64,000 nucleotides of DNA from Astrocystis sublimbata (Eukaryota > Ascomycota > Sordariomycetes > Xylariales > Xylariaceae). The notes under the pieces were generated by a model that had not been told where the DNA came from, made no database searches, and was given only the letters and a program-made list of their open reading frames with translations. Made by a program: the position numbers and the translations under genes. Of the stretch, positions 11,801-23,466 are shown in pieces. Location of the stretch: the NCBI GenBank assembly GCA_022453515.1, contig JAJNNY010000025.1, forward strand, positions 372,001 to 436,000. The letters run 5' to 3'. The stretch's first letter is position 1. The number at the start of each line of letters is the position of its first letter.

Positions 11801-14800
11801 CGCCCAAACCCGAATGCACCCGCACACAACCACACTTGATCGCGACCGGGACGATGTGCAGCGAGCGCCAGCCATACCTGATGCAAATAGCGCACCAAGA
11901 CTCGCTAGGTCAGGCGGGAATTGCCGTCAAGAAGACGGAGGCCGCTCGCGACGCACACTACCTAGATGCTAGATAGATATCCGGCGTTCATCGTAGCACT
12001 AGTTATTCGGGGAATGGGCCTCAGTGAGGGCCACCCCATACCCAGGTGGGAATGTGAACATGAAAGGTGCAGAAAGGACCATACAGTAGTCGACCCGAGG
12101 TCTGGCTGCGAACTAACTTGATAGTATGCAATAGCCCTGCCTCGGCCAATATGTTCACCATGTTAGTGTAGTCTATTGAGAATAGTACCTTCCACTATCT
12201 ACACATAAGTAAGTATACTTACTATGAGGAACTCAAGGAGTGCTCGCGTGGCCTGCTCGTCCACCTTCTAGTAGTGACTAGCCATTCTACTTTTATTCCT
12301 TGGCTGATTTGAAGATTTTCTTAACCGCCCAGGCGTGGGGGGCAGAACACCACGTATTGGCAGCACGATGAGCACAATATCCAGCACCAAGTCGAATCGC
12401 CCACAACGAGACAAGTTGATAAGTCAAATAGTGGGACCGGTAGCAGGTGAAAGGTCACCCCAAGCCTATCGTTCATGTTGATATGTAGCATCGTATCTGA
12501 AGTGCACCAAACGAGAGCAGAACTGATGGACGGGAAGGGAAACCAGGCAATGCGTCAGGCCTCGACTGACCCAAATCCAGACCAAATGGGTAGATTGCCT
12601 GTGACAAGGCCACGAATAAACAAACGCATGGCCGCCGCAGGCAGCATCGTCTGTAAGTAGAATGGGGGCGCCTGAAGTTCAGCCCTTACTAAACCTTAAG
12701 AAAATCATTAAGCCTCTAAGGAACTCGTACCTGCGCATCAACTGGGGCCGGCCCCCATGGTGTCTTCTGAGCTGGCAATCGCTCACTGGTTGTGAGGAAA
12801 GGGCCCTGGTCTGAAGATTTTCACGGTACCTGAATCTTGTCGCAGAGATCGTACGTACGGTACTTCGTGGAACCAAGACGCCTTACTTTACTACTTACTT
12901 AAGTTCCTATGCTGCATACCTAGGTAGGCACTGAAGGTGAGAGAGAAACACCGAAGTAGCTACCGTTCGTTGAAAAAAACTTAGCTTGCCCGCCCGCCGG
13001 AGCTGCCCGCTCGTGAAAATATTGCAGAGCTGGGTCTTATGATCGTGGGCTTTTGGAGATAAGTGATGCGTGGGGGGGACCATGGTAGTAGCAGTAGCAG
13101 TCCGAAACGACTTCTACACGTACGCCCCTCCATGGGTTTGAGCTTTCAAGATTTTGTTCATAAAGTCTCTTTTTGCAGTATAACCTTGAACCCATGATGG
13201 ATGATTCCTTGAGACGATGCCTTGGCTGTTAATGCTGTGCTTTGCTAGTTGTGCAATTTTCATCTGTGGGGCAGGCTGCAGCGTAAGCCTGGTGGGCGTC
13301 GACCTAGTGATCAAGTTCACGATGCTCACATGGGAGCTCCCCTGAGGGTGTGGGCGCAGAGAGAGACACAGAGCTGTGGCTTTTTTCTTCACTGTACTCG
13401 TACTACGAGTACTTACTCTATAGCACCGTGCAACGACACTATCGCGGCAACGGTTTAGCGTACTAATCTACGCTGGAACCGCTCAGGATCGCCTGTCGTC
13501 ATGGATAGTAGTTTTCGGCTATCTGTGGAAACAAAAGCTTGGCAAAAGCTACTTCACCGAAGAAGGAGTTACATTTGTCGGTATTGTCATCGTGAAATGG
13601 GAATATTGCCTACTATTACCAACTTGATAGGTTGGTGGGTTGGAATATTGCACCGAAATAGAGATTTCACGGTATATACAAGTAGGCAGACATGTTGGTA
13701 TATTGACATATTGTAAGCAACTACATACATTACTTTTACTTACCTAAATACTCAGCGAGTTCGGCCGTACAGTGTTGAGCAGGTTAGTGAACCCCTGTCA
13801 CACAGAAAATCAACTCGGCACAGGCGAACACCGTTCAACTTACTTCCAAGGACTTTGGAATGTGCAATAATTCCAATAATTCTGCCCTTCTGAATATGGA
13901 CGCGGCATAATGTCTTGCCCGCCCAGAAAGTCCTGCACTGTATCATGGATGTGCAATAGTAGGCCTTCTCGTCACAGTTTGCGAACCATCCACTAGCGGT
14001 AGCAAGGTAGGTACTTGCCAAATTTTTGGAAATTGGCCCAATCTGTATGAGTCACGGAGGATCCTGGAGGTATCAAGCTATCTACCTCTCGGCACCACGT
14101 ACAACGCAGCAATGCCTGGGAGGTAGGCATGTCCTTGCTGGAAATGGCGGGCAAACCAGACAAGATGAACACGTACGCACGCACGCTTGCTGTATCTCGA
14201 TCGCGAAGGCTGCCTTCTTACATACTGTGATTATGTCGAGGCTTGGCTTGGTTGTTAGTGGATTATTAGGGACAGACATGCAAGGCAAGGCAAGGCCAGG
14301 CAAGTTCACACAGGCTTCTTTCCTGTCCCTCCATCACAGCCGGTGTGATTAATGGATTTGTATTATCGCCATGTCAAAAGAACATGTTTTACCAGGTCAA
14401 CCTGGCCAGCTTGTATTGATTGTTTTGCTTCTAGAACCACACCAAGGACTTCTCGAAGCTCGTCCTGTCTCGTCGAGTCTCGCTCTCACTAATGACCCAC
14501 TCACTATCATGAATAAAAGTGGTGAAACTGTAAAGACGTGTCTAAGTAATCTCGAAGCCAGACACGTACGTATGTATGGCGAATAAATTGCGTTACGTCG
14601 GTATCTACGCTTGACGCAGATACTGTGTGTGTGTCTCTCCAGGGCTCCGCCGGTGATCGAATCCGCTTAAAATAATAGCATGAACAGTACCTGGCTATTT
14701 CACTGTGATCAGATACTCAGCTATTGCACAACGAATAAGGAAAACAAAAAAAAACTCGACAAATCGGTAGGGACTAGGCCGCCGGCTGTGGTAGACGGGG

Positions 14801-15414
14801 ATGCATCACGATGGGGCCGGAATGGTTGCCGCGCGCAGTGTGGAATGGCGATGAAACGCGCGGGAATGGAAAATGGGGTCCCTTCTGGACATTTCCTATT
14901 CGCCCCAGGGAATCACTCATATGCCCATAAATGAAGTGTGAATCTGTTTCTCATACCAAGTACGAGCAAGAGTTGGGCTTGTTGGTGGCTTCTCCCCTGA
15001 CTCAATGAGAAAAGGCCAGTGCCCTGCAACAGCCCGGTAATGAGTTAGGGACGGGCGGCTGAACTGCGTTGCTTGCCGTGCTGCAACCTCAGTCAAGCCC
15101 GCTGTGCTATGTGGAGCTCGAACATGGAAAATTGATGAGAATTTCTTCCACATTGAAACACGTATTTTTGGAACTTTTCCGCCGTACCATGCGTTGTCAA
15201 GGTTGAGAAGGCTTACTGTGTGCACAGTATTGCTGATGAGCGTGTTCAGAAGATGAAAAGTTTTCTCTATTTTTGCGTAATATGGTCTCACGGTCGTTTC
15301 GCCTGGACTGGGACCTTATGGTCCGTCCTAGTGCCTAGATCGCCTGATAAATTGAGTACCTCGAACGAATTATAGGATGGGAGGCACGGACCTCTAAGTG
15401 TCTATATGCCTGCC

Positions 15415-15458
15415 TCAGGCACAGGCACAGGCTCGACAGGCACAGACAGGCACAAGGC
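15415..15458. repeat. CAGGCA-type minisatellite
   Basis: Imperfect tandem copies of CAGGCA (CAGGCACAGGCACAGGCT and onward). Confidence 0.7.
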
Positions 15459-16886
15459 ACGCTGACGCTCGGCATTCCCAAGTTATGGGCACCATAAGGC
15501 TGCGGCAACGGATGGATTTCCTTGGGGGTCCCGGGGAGATTTTCCGATGGGCCTTTTTTGGGTGCTTCAATCTACTTTCAATCTAACCGAAACGTTCATT
15601 ATCCAGGTTGTTCCTTGCTTGTGAGCTTTTCACTCACGAATAGGCAGGCCGTCGAGGCCGTTTCACTGGCAAATCTTGCTCACCCTGTCGGTATTGTTGC
15701 ATGCGTTCCCACCTCGAGGTTCTAGGCTCTGAGCATCCGAGTGATGGATGGGCGATGATTTTCGGATCAATACCGGTACCTGGCAGGGCCTGGCTAGCTG
15801 GCATGAACAGACCCCAAAAGTACATGAACGCTCAGCGCTCAGCGCAAATCGCCGCTTATGCCGCTTGTCAGCGGCAAGGTCTCAGAACCTGGGGACCTGG
15901 CCTGGTGAGTAGGTGGCTGCCATTGCCATGGCTTCAAGGGGACAAGAAGCTCTGGGATTTGCTGGGACGGGCCGGCGAAGGCCGTCGCCGCGCTGAGACA
16001 TGCATACCATACATACAAATACTTCATACATACATGTACTTACCTACAGGCATCATGAGCCCGTCGACAGCTTCCCGCAATTGGTACGTTCAAGGCACAC
16101 TGCGTACTACGATTGTGCGGTTTATGGATTTCAGTTCAATTTTGATTTCGATCTTGACTGAGGCTGAGGAATTTGACAAGGCATCATCCCAAGGGTGAAT
16201 GAGACTTGGTCATAAGCAATGAGAAGTGGTTTTTTCTTTAATTCCTAATATTTCTTTTGTCAACTGTGCCATCGTCACAGTGACGAAATGGGGCTTGAAA
16301 AGGCGACACGACAGGCAATGCGCACCCAACACGTCGGGAGAATGGAAGTCAATGGAAGCTCGCTATGGAATAATTGTGGTACAGCATCGTTTCCCAATGC
16401 AGCGCCGCGCGTTGAACGATTATGGGTCGAAAGAGAGCTGTGCGGGCCTTGCCTGCTTGGGCCGGCCCTGCCAGCCCAAGTGACGCCCAAAGCAGAACCC
16501 AGACAGGCGAATGGGAAAGCCTCGTTACCTTGGGGTTTGGGTATTTGGCAGCCGTCTCGGGGCGTTTCGACTGGGCTGTATGCGGCATAAAAAGGCTGGG
16601 CTGCGATAATGGCTTGAGTGGGTTCAGGCACTGAGTACCTGCATTTTCGAGGCATAAAGCGAGGCCGTGATACTATGCCATGCTAGATGGTACAATAATT
16701 GACTGTATCATGCCGACTCGCCGTGGGATTTACATAGTAGGAATGTTATTGCAGAATTCATCCTAGTCGTTGGGGCCGCCGAGTAACGATAGATCTAACA
16801 ACACACCACCTCTCCGATCAGCCTTGCCTTGCTTGCTGTTGCCGCACTCTGCTGATCCAGTCAGTTACTGGAGAGCGATGGCATGC

Positions 16887-16906
16887 ATACCTACCTAGGT
16901 AGGTAT
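16887..16906. repeat. 20-bp perfect palindrome ATACCTACCT/AGGTAGGTAT
   Basis: Perfectly self-complementary over 20 bases. It is the cleanest copy of the dispersed ACCTAGGT motif. Confidence 0.9.
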
Positions 16907-19900
16907 CTATCTGTCTGTATGACGGGTTGGTCCACGACTTGCATAGCCACGTCCGCGCGTCTCCGTGAGCTGGATTCTTACGAGAGGCTACCTTTGTAGA
17001 ATTTCGAAGGAAGCTTATTATCCGTCGTGTAAGATGTTGCTCACTCCATTTAGATATCGGGAGTTGCAAGGGGCCACGTTTACGTATTGCTTGCATGTCC
17101 TTCATTGTTCAATGCCTTGATTCGAAGCCTTGTCAATGTTATATCGACTATCCGTAGTCCATCCACGGTATCGTAGCTTAGACATGCGGGTTAAAATAAC
17201 CGGATCGTTACACGTTGCCTGCCGTGTAGGTCTCCTCATGTTCCATGCCCTAGTAGTGCGTTGGCCAGGCGGAAAACATTATGTACTATATACGTCATTG
17301 CATTTCTTTGGTGAATGTCTGCGTGTTTTTTTCTTTTGCGATGCTCGACCTAAGAATGATGTGCATAAAATTCGCCAAGCTTACAGAAAATCGTGGCTGG
17401 ACGCCAGGGATCTCTCATATGTATGTAGGCAAGTTTAGGTACCTCTCGGCTTTCTGTGCCTCGTGTGCGTGGCTTGTATCCATGACTGGTATAACCCTAG
17501 CTACGCCAATTTACTTAGTGCACTATGTTTGTTTCCTTCTTATGTTGTCAGCTAAGGGCAGGCGATGAAACACATGGACCTAAAAGCTGACAGACACTAT
17601 GCGGCCGGAAAAGCTTGCATGAATAGAGAGATTGGTACCGTTGTCTCGAATAGAAATTCAAGGATAACGCCAGACTTATTGCCAATTGGCCAGCAACTGC
17701 TACAGTTAATTGCCTACTCTTGTTACGAGTACGCAGAAGACGACATCATTCGTTGGGTACTACTGTACGCGTTGAGGAAGCAGAGTCGGCCAAGTTCTTG
17801 TTCTTGGCACCTAACCACAACAACACTTTCCGGGTCCCGAAGTTGTCTCTTCAGATCGACCAGGCTCTGTCTGCCATTCACCATGTAAATGCTGTCGTGC
17901 AAGAGTCTAGAACCACTCGGGATCGAAACATGCGCTTCTCGTCATCGAGTGTGCAGGCCAAGTATTGGAAAGAAAATGTTGTGTAGCAAGCAACATATGC
18001 AGGATTCGTGAGTTGATGACAATTTGCCACACATGCTGTGTTGGGTGCCCGGTTGAATTGCACCCGAGGAGCAACAACAACAGAGGAGTGAGACTGTGTA
18101 GCAATTGAAAATTTTCAATGCTCGCTAGAGTCTAGAACAGGCAATATGTTTGTTTGGTTCCTCCATCAATATACGAAGGAAATAAATGACCAGTAAAGTA
18201 AGACATGAAGCTGCAACCAACCGGCCGATGGCGGATCGATGTTGTTTCAATGTGTGGTGCATGTAACGTCTGTGGACATTCATAACGACCTTGGGTGCAT
18301 AGATTGGCTGTTGCACAGCCGTATAATGAGATGCTTCGGCCTGCCGACCGCTGCAAAGCTACGATGTCTTCAAGGTAACCACCCGTATCGCCATACAGAG
18401 GTCGCAGCGATGCTACTGCCCACAGTACGCAGCATAGCATATAGTATACGGGAAAGAGGTTTTTTTTTTCTTTTTACCCGCTTCGAAAGATGAAGCTAGA
18501 CAGACGCCTGCTACTACAGGGTCTCGGACTCTCAGGGCATTTGGCATCGATGGCGGCTAATGGGCCAGCTGCCAAGCGAGCAACAACGACTACGTCCAAT
18601 TAGGATAACTAGCAGAATGGCTTGCGTCTTGTCGCAGCGCACAAGGTCATCAAAGTTGTTCGTAATATAGCATAGTACATAGTGGTAGTGAGTAGCAATA
18701 AAGGGGGATTCGAAAATTTTCTGTCTCTTCAAAGTTCGAGTATAACAGGAGAGGTAGCTTGGATCGAGGATTTATGTGTGCATCGTGAGAAGACGCGAGG
18801 TTTAGAGTGCAGCGGTCTCGTAGTCTTGTCGATCTCGCCCTCGTTCCATCCTAGCCCGGCCGTTTTAAGGTTTGCGGCTATTGCTATAACTGGCAGAACC
18901 CCATGGGCTCGCTCGTGGGCTGAGAGGTCGATTACTGTCGGCTTGGACCGCCGCCCGGTCAGAGATTTTCATTCTGGCGCGGCAGACAGCGGCAGTGCGA
19001 CAGCGTGAGGCGTCAATCGACCACTCGTTTTCGCAGTCGAGCCTCCATTCCGTTGCTCGCCCCCTGAAACACTGACTACGAGTACGAGCTGCACCGACGT
19101 TGTATTCCGCCCTCTAGCACCCGCGAGGAACAGATTGCATTGGGGGCTTTGAAGGCTTTGTTTGAGCTTGCTCTTTTTGGAAAATAAACCACCTGCTCAA
19201 CTGCTGTAATCACTACCGTAGATAGGATGGGAAAGACTGGGTTTGTTACGGCGTATCAGTAGCTGCAAAGTCTAAAAAAAAAAAAGATAGAATCCACGGT
19301 ATACAAGAAGAAATACCGATGTACTGTGTTCGCTGGCAATGGGTGAGGTATGTACCTAGTATTAATTTAGGTAGTTTTTGATCACTCCTTGGATATTGTA
19401 CCTATCATGTACCTTGCTGGCCGACCGTATGAGACAGACGGACTTACAAGGTTCAAAAGGTCCCGCTTTCTAAATCTGCTCGAGACGTTGTCTAACAAAA
19501 AAAAAAGAGCAGTCAGCCAGCTGAGTTTGAGGCTCACGTTTTTGACACTGACGTCGGGAATGGCCGTAGTAATCTGGCGCGCATATCCGGCCGTCAGTCA
19601 TGGACTGCAGTGGGCAGCGGGCAGCGGGCATGCATGATTAAATTTAGAGCTGCATCCCGGGTAAGCCATCATGATGCGATTATGTTGTCGAATTCTGTCA
19701 ATCAATTACATCAAATCAGTTCCGCACCGGTCTCGGATTCGTACGTCGCCGCCACCCCGACCATCGGCTCCCACCACCGAGTCCGTGACTAACAGGAGGA
19801 TGCACAATAACATAGAATTGATTCTGCTCTGCCAAGTCGACACTAGGTAGACACGTGTAAGTAGCGAGGTAGAATATTCGCCGGATGTTGCATGGGCCTC

Positions 19901-20034
19901 CGTGGATGTTCATCGCACAATGAAAAGTCGAGCCCCGGTGGGAACCGGAGCTGGTTGTACTAGTATTAGTCACATCGTCGTTGCTACGATCGCAACAAGC
20001 CTAGTGTTTGTTACCTGGACACCCTACCTTACCT

Positions 20035-20193
20035 TCCAAGGGTAGTGTCGTTACCTACCTACCTAACCTAACCTTAGGGTTCTACGAATATGCAAGGTCC
20101 TGGCTTAGGTACCCGGAGGGCGGCCGACACTACCTACCTAACCTACCGACCTACCTACCACGGCCCACCTCGACCTACCTCGACCTACCTAAG
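20035..20193. repeat. ACCTACCTA/CCTAACCTA-rich degenerate tract
   Basis: Several clusters of ACCTACCTA, CCTAACCT and CGACCTACCT within about 160 bp. They are too irregular for a telomere repeat (TTAGGG) and look like an expanded copy of the dispersed motif. Confidence 0.65.
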
Positions 20194-21398
20194 GCATCGA
20201 GGTTAGTCATTGCGGGTTATGGCGTGCTGGGGAGCGGAATGTTGGCGAATCGTATGAGCACGGTCAGACACGGTGGTGCCATCGCTCGTAGTCCGTCTGA
20301 TGACTGATGACGGGTGGACAAACTCCTCACATCGGCGGACCGGTGGACGGCGATGGTGAAGCAGCCCCATTCACCACTGGTTGAGGGAGATGGTTCACCG
20401 GACAATCTTGCCAAGCAGACCTGACGGGAAGATGCAAACTGCAAATTGCAAACCACGGGGATTTGCGCCTCGTTGACCTGATATCTGGGGTATCCCCGGG
20501 TGCTAGATGCCGACACTGCTGGCACCCTGCAGCTAGCCGTAAGTGTTAGGTAATGAACTGGCTCCTCCAGACACTTCCAGGTTGGCGTCCTCGGCGTCCA
20601 AGCTGCCCAACCGGCATGACGAGGGGGGGAAGGGGTAGCTGCAGATTTAGGTCCTACTACGTGATACAATCCCATGGTCGCGAGATCTGAGTCTCGTCGT
20701 CACACATGTCAGATCAAGGCGTCGAGGCAGACGGCGAGGGGTCCATTTGCGAGGGGCTCGAATTCCTGTCAATTTCTTGCGTCTACAAACTATCTGATAT
20801 GCAGCATCTGTAGGTCGGGCATGTGCGAGTCAATGCTCGCTCACTCGCCACCCGCAATAGAACCAAGCCCCATCAATCCAGTAGCTGGATAAGCCCTCAC
20901 AGGCCGGACACAGCCTGTCTCGGCGGCAACCATGGCAGCGCGAGACCAAAGGCCCGTCCTTTTCGCTCCGGCCCCTAGCCCCGCCGGGCTGGCATGCCGC
21001 AATTCCAAACCCTGAACCCAAGCCCCCTGGTATAGAGGCGCCATGTGCAAATAAACAATGATGTCTTCAAGTATCTCTTGGTACAACAAAAAAGTCTGAC
21101 CCAGCTCCTGTCAAGTCCCATCCTGCGCCGGTACCGAGGAGCAAATCGAAGAGAGATTCTCACCATGACCCCAAACTTTTAATAATGCTGTGCTCCGGTA
21201 TATGCTCTTGTACAATGAATAACAAAACGGTGTAGAAATAATAATCTGATTTGTCATGCTCGAGTCGATCTTGGGAAGAAGGAAAAGTCGAGCGAGCGAA
21301 CCGTACGGTCAAGTTGAATAATAAAGCGCTCTGGCTGATGTAACGGAATGGAGTTTGGTTGATCTATTGAAAACACGAACAGCTCGCAAGCTCGGTGT

Positions 21399-21848
21399 CT
21401 AGCATGATCGGCGTCGGTGCTGAGTTCTGGCATGTTCGAATGAGCTCGCATAGTCCCTCAGGTGCTTTTTTGTCTTGGCCGAGATCTGAGGGCTCTCGCT
21501 TGCTGAAGATGCCGTGCTTCCCAGAGAGCACAAGCTGCTATGGGAGCTCGAGGGAGTGAGGCCTCGGCTAGAGGAAGAAGACTGTGGCATGGGCGTGGAA
21601 CCATATGGTCGAGGGTTGGAGAAGTCGTAGGCTGGCGGTAGGTAGAACTTGGTCTGATTTCTGGGCACGCTCCATTGGAAGGAGGGGCTTGCAGGACCAG
21701 ACGAGCCTTCGCTGGTGCTCGTGTGTAGTGATGCGGAGGAGCTCTCGAAATCTCGGAGTCTGCAGGATTCGGAGCAGTACAGGGCACCGTCGGTTTGCCT
21801 GTCGCAGTAGAGGCAGAACTCGGGTTCCCAGGACGGATCGGACGACAT
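21399..21848 (-). CDS. Ecl1-like zinc-binding life-span regulator
   Basis: A single-exon gene of 149 residues. The N-terminus MSSDPSWEPEFCLYCDRQ has four cysteines, C12, C15, C25 and C29 (CX2C-X9-CX3C, the second half reading LYCSESCRLRDFE). This matches the small N-terminal metal-binding module of the Ecl1/Ecl2/Ecl3 family; the fission yeast members extend chronological life span and respond to nutrient or metal starvation. The rest is Ser-rich, with YLPPAYDFSNPRPYG as the only other ordered-looking block, and a C-terminus HLRDYASSFEHARTQHRRRSC. The ATG at 21848 is chosen because it places the Cys motif at the usual distance from the start; the in-frame ATG further upstream would add a non-conserved leader. 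The gene stands alone between two gene-poor blocks, so expression may depend on long flanking regions. A role in fungi of this class is inferred. Confidence 0.8.
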   Translation of the reverse strand: MSSDPSWEPEFCLYCDRQTDGALYCSESCRLRDFESSSASLHTSTSEGSSGPASPSFQWSVPRNQTKFYLPPAYDFSNPRPYGSTPMPQSSSSSRGLTPSSSHSSLCSLGSTASSASESPQISAKTKKHLRDYASSFEHARTQHRRRSC

Positions 21849-23400
21849 CTTGATCGAGGTCTGTTGGGTTGATGGAGAAACTGGTGTTGATGTACGTTGG
21901 TAGTACATGTAGAAGAATGCGAGAGTGCCGAAGCAGGTTCGAAATAGTGATATCAAAACAGTTTCGGAGCAAGATCCACGAGTTGTTGTAATTCCAGAGA
22001 ATTTGGCGGTGGTGGGTGGTGGGTGTATAAGCCGGGAGGGTCGAGACGATTAGGTAGTATGAAGGTTGTTGAGTAGTCGTGGAGGCAACAATGTCTTCAA
22101 GTTTGGATGTCGTGTGAGAGAGTGAGGAAATGGGCCGAGCAGAGCAGAGGAGAGGCAGCTGTTTATGACTAGCTGGAGCTTCGAGGTTGAGGTTGGCAAG
22201 AGGTGGAGGAGTCGAGGTTCATTTGTATCAAGCTTCCCTCTCTCAGTCTCCCACAGTCGACGCCAGAGTCACCACAGGCCAATCCCGGGGTGGGGCCTGG
22301 GTACGTATCGCGGTACGTACCGGCGTACCGCAGTGTGTGCCTGGCTGGTCACATCAAAGAGGGTCTTGATGAGCAGAGAAACAAGGGTCACTGGTCTGAT
22401 CCGCTCAGTGGAGTCATACATGTACCTAGCACAACTGTACTCTGGTGGTGGGGCCTCCAGCACTAGCGCTTGGGCGTGGACTGGGGGCAGAGCCGGGGGA
22501 TGACAGGGGTTTCTGTAGCAGTCTGGCCTGCATAGACGCTAGGACGAGAATGGACTAGAGGCGGCGTGCTGCTGCCAGGCGTCGAGCAGAGCGAGCGTAC
22601 CTCTAGTAAACCGCCCGTAGAGCAGGGGAGGCCAGTGGCACAGGAACGTGCATGCAACCTGTTGCATTGGACTGGGGGGTGTACTCCGTATGGGGGGTGG
22701 CAGAAACAAATGTGCCTGGGTGGAGTCGCACGCCCAGGCAGGCCAGGACTCACACCCAGGCGTCCAGGACTCACAGCCCAAGCCCCCCCCCCTCTCCCCC
22801 AAGTTCCAAGGCCCTTTTTGGTAGCAGAAAATTTCTTCCCTGGCCCTGCTGTTCCTCCATACCTGCCTGGCTCGCCTGGCTCGCCTGGTAGGTGAGGTCT
22901 CAAACTCGAGACTATGCCTGCTGCTGCCTACCTTCCCAGCAGGAGGGGTGTCTGCAGTGGGCTCAAGGGCGGGCGTCGAGGGGCGTGTGCCTCTCAAGGT
23001 TCTGCCTCTTGTGCCTGTCGTCGACATGGAGGGTGGGGATGGCCATGCACAATTCGAAATCACAACACCCCCCTTTACACAACTTGACTAAGTCGTCTGA
23101 GTGTCTAGCTTCTCCTCACTCTGTACTATGTAGGAGGGCGTAGAGCATGAGGATGGGCGTATGATCAGCTGCGCCCACATTCTCCGCCCACACCCATCTT
23201 GCATCTCCTTCAACAGGACTGTGCAGCTCTTGGTACATCCTCGTACACATCCATCCAGGTATTGACCATGCCTGGTTTAAGACTGTATCAGTCTGCTACC
23301 TACTGGATGCTTGGTGGATGCAGACCAGAGCAGCACAGAGGAGGCCCTCACAACCACCTTCTCATCTCGCCTACCGGGTGCTACATCGTACAGTACTCAG

Positions 23401-23466
23401 GCAGAGAGACACAGATACCGGCAGAGACGCAGATACTGACAGAGAGACACAGAGGGACAGAGAGAG
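23401..23466. repeat. CAGAGA-rich imperfect tandem repeat
   Basis: Repeated variants of GGCAGAGACGCAGATACTGA and ACAGAGAGACACAGAGGG arranged head to tail. Confidence 0.7.

Larger units (their letters stand above)
8812..21398. other. Gene-poor block of 12.6 kb
   Basis: No convincing gene on either strand. The longest ATG-initiated frame (15701-16198, 165 codons) is within chance expectation for this much sequence and has no recognisable motif. The block contains short tandem repeats (for example a CAGGCA tract at 15415-15458), a 20-bp palindrome at 16887-16906 and an ACCTACCTA-rich tract at about 20.03-20.19 kb. I saw no tRNA, rRNA or transposase fragment. Long non-coding transcripts or heavily mutated repeats cannot be excluded. 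Confidence 0.55.

Noticed and set aside
15701..16198. 165-codon ATG-initiated frame in the gene-poor block
   Set aside because: A frame of this length is expected roughly once by chance in 12 kb at this base composition; no motif, and low-complexity repeats pass through it.
20023..20193. Telomere-like repeat
   Set aside because: The units are ACCTACCTA and CCTAACCT, irregular and not the fungal TTAGGG repeat.
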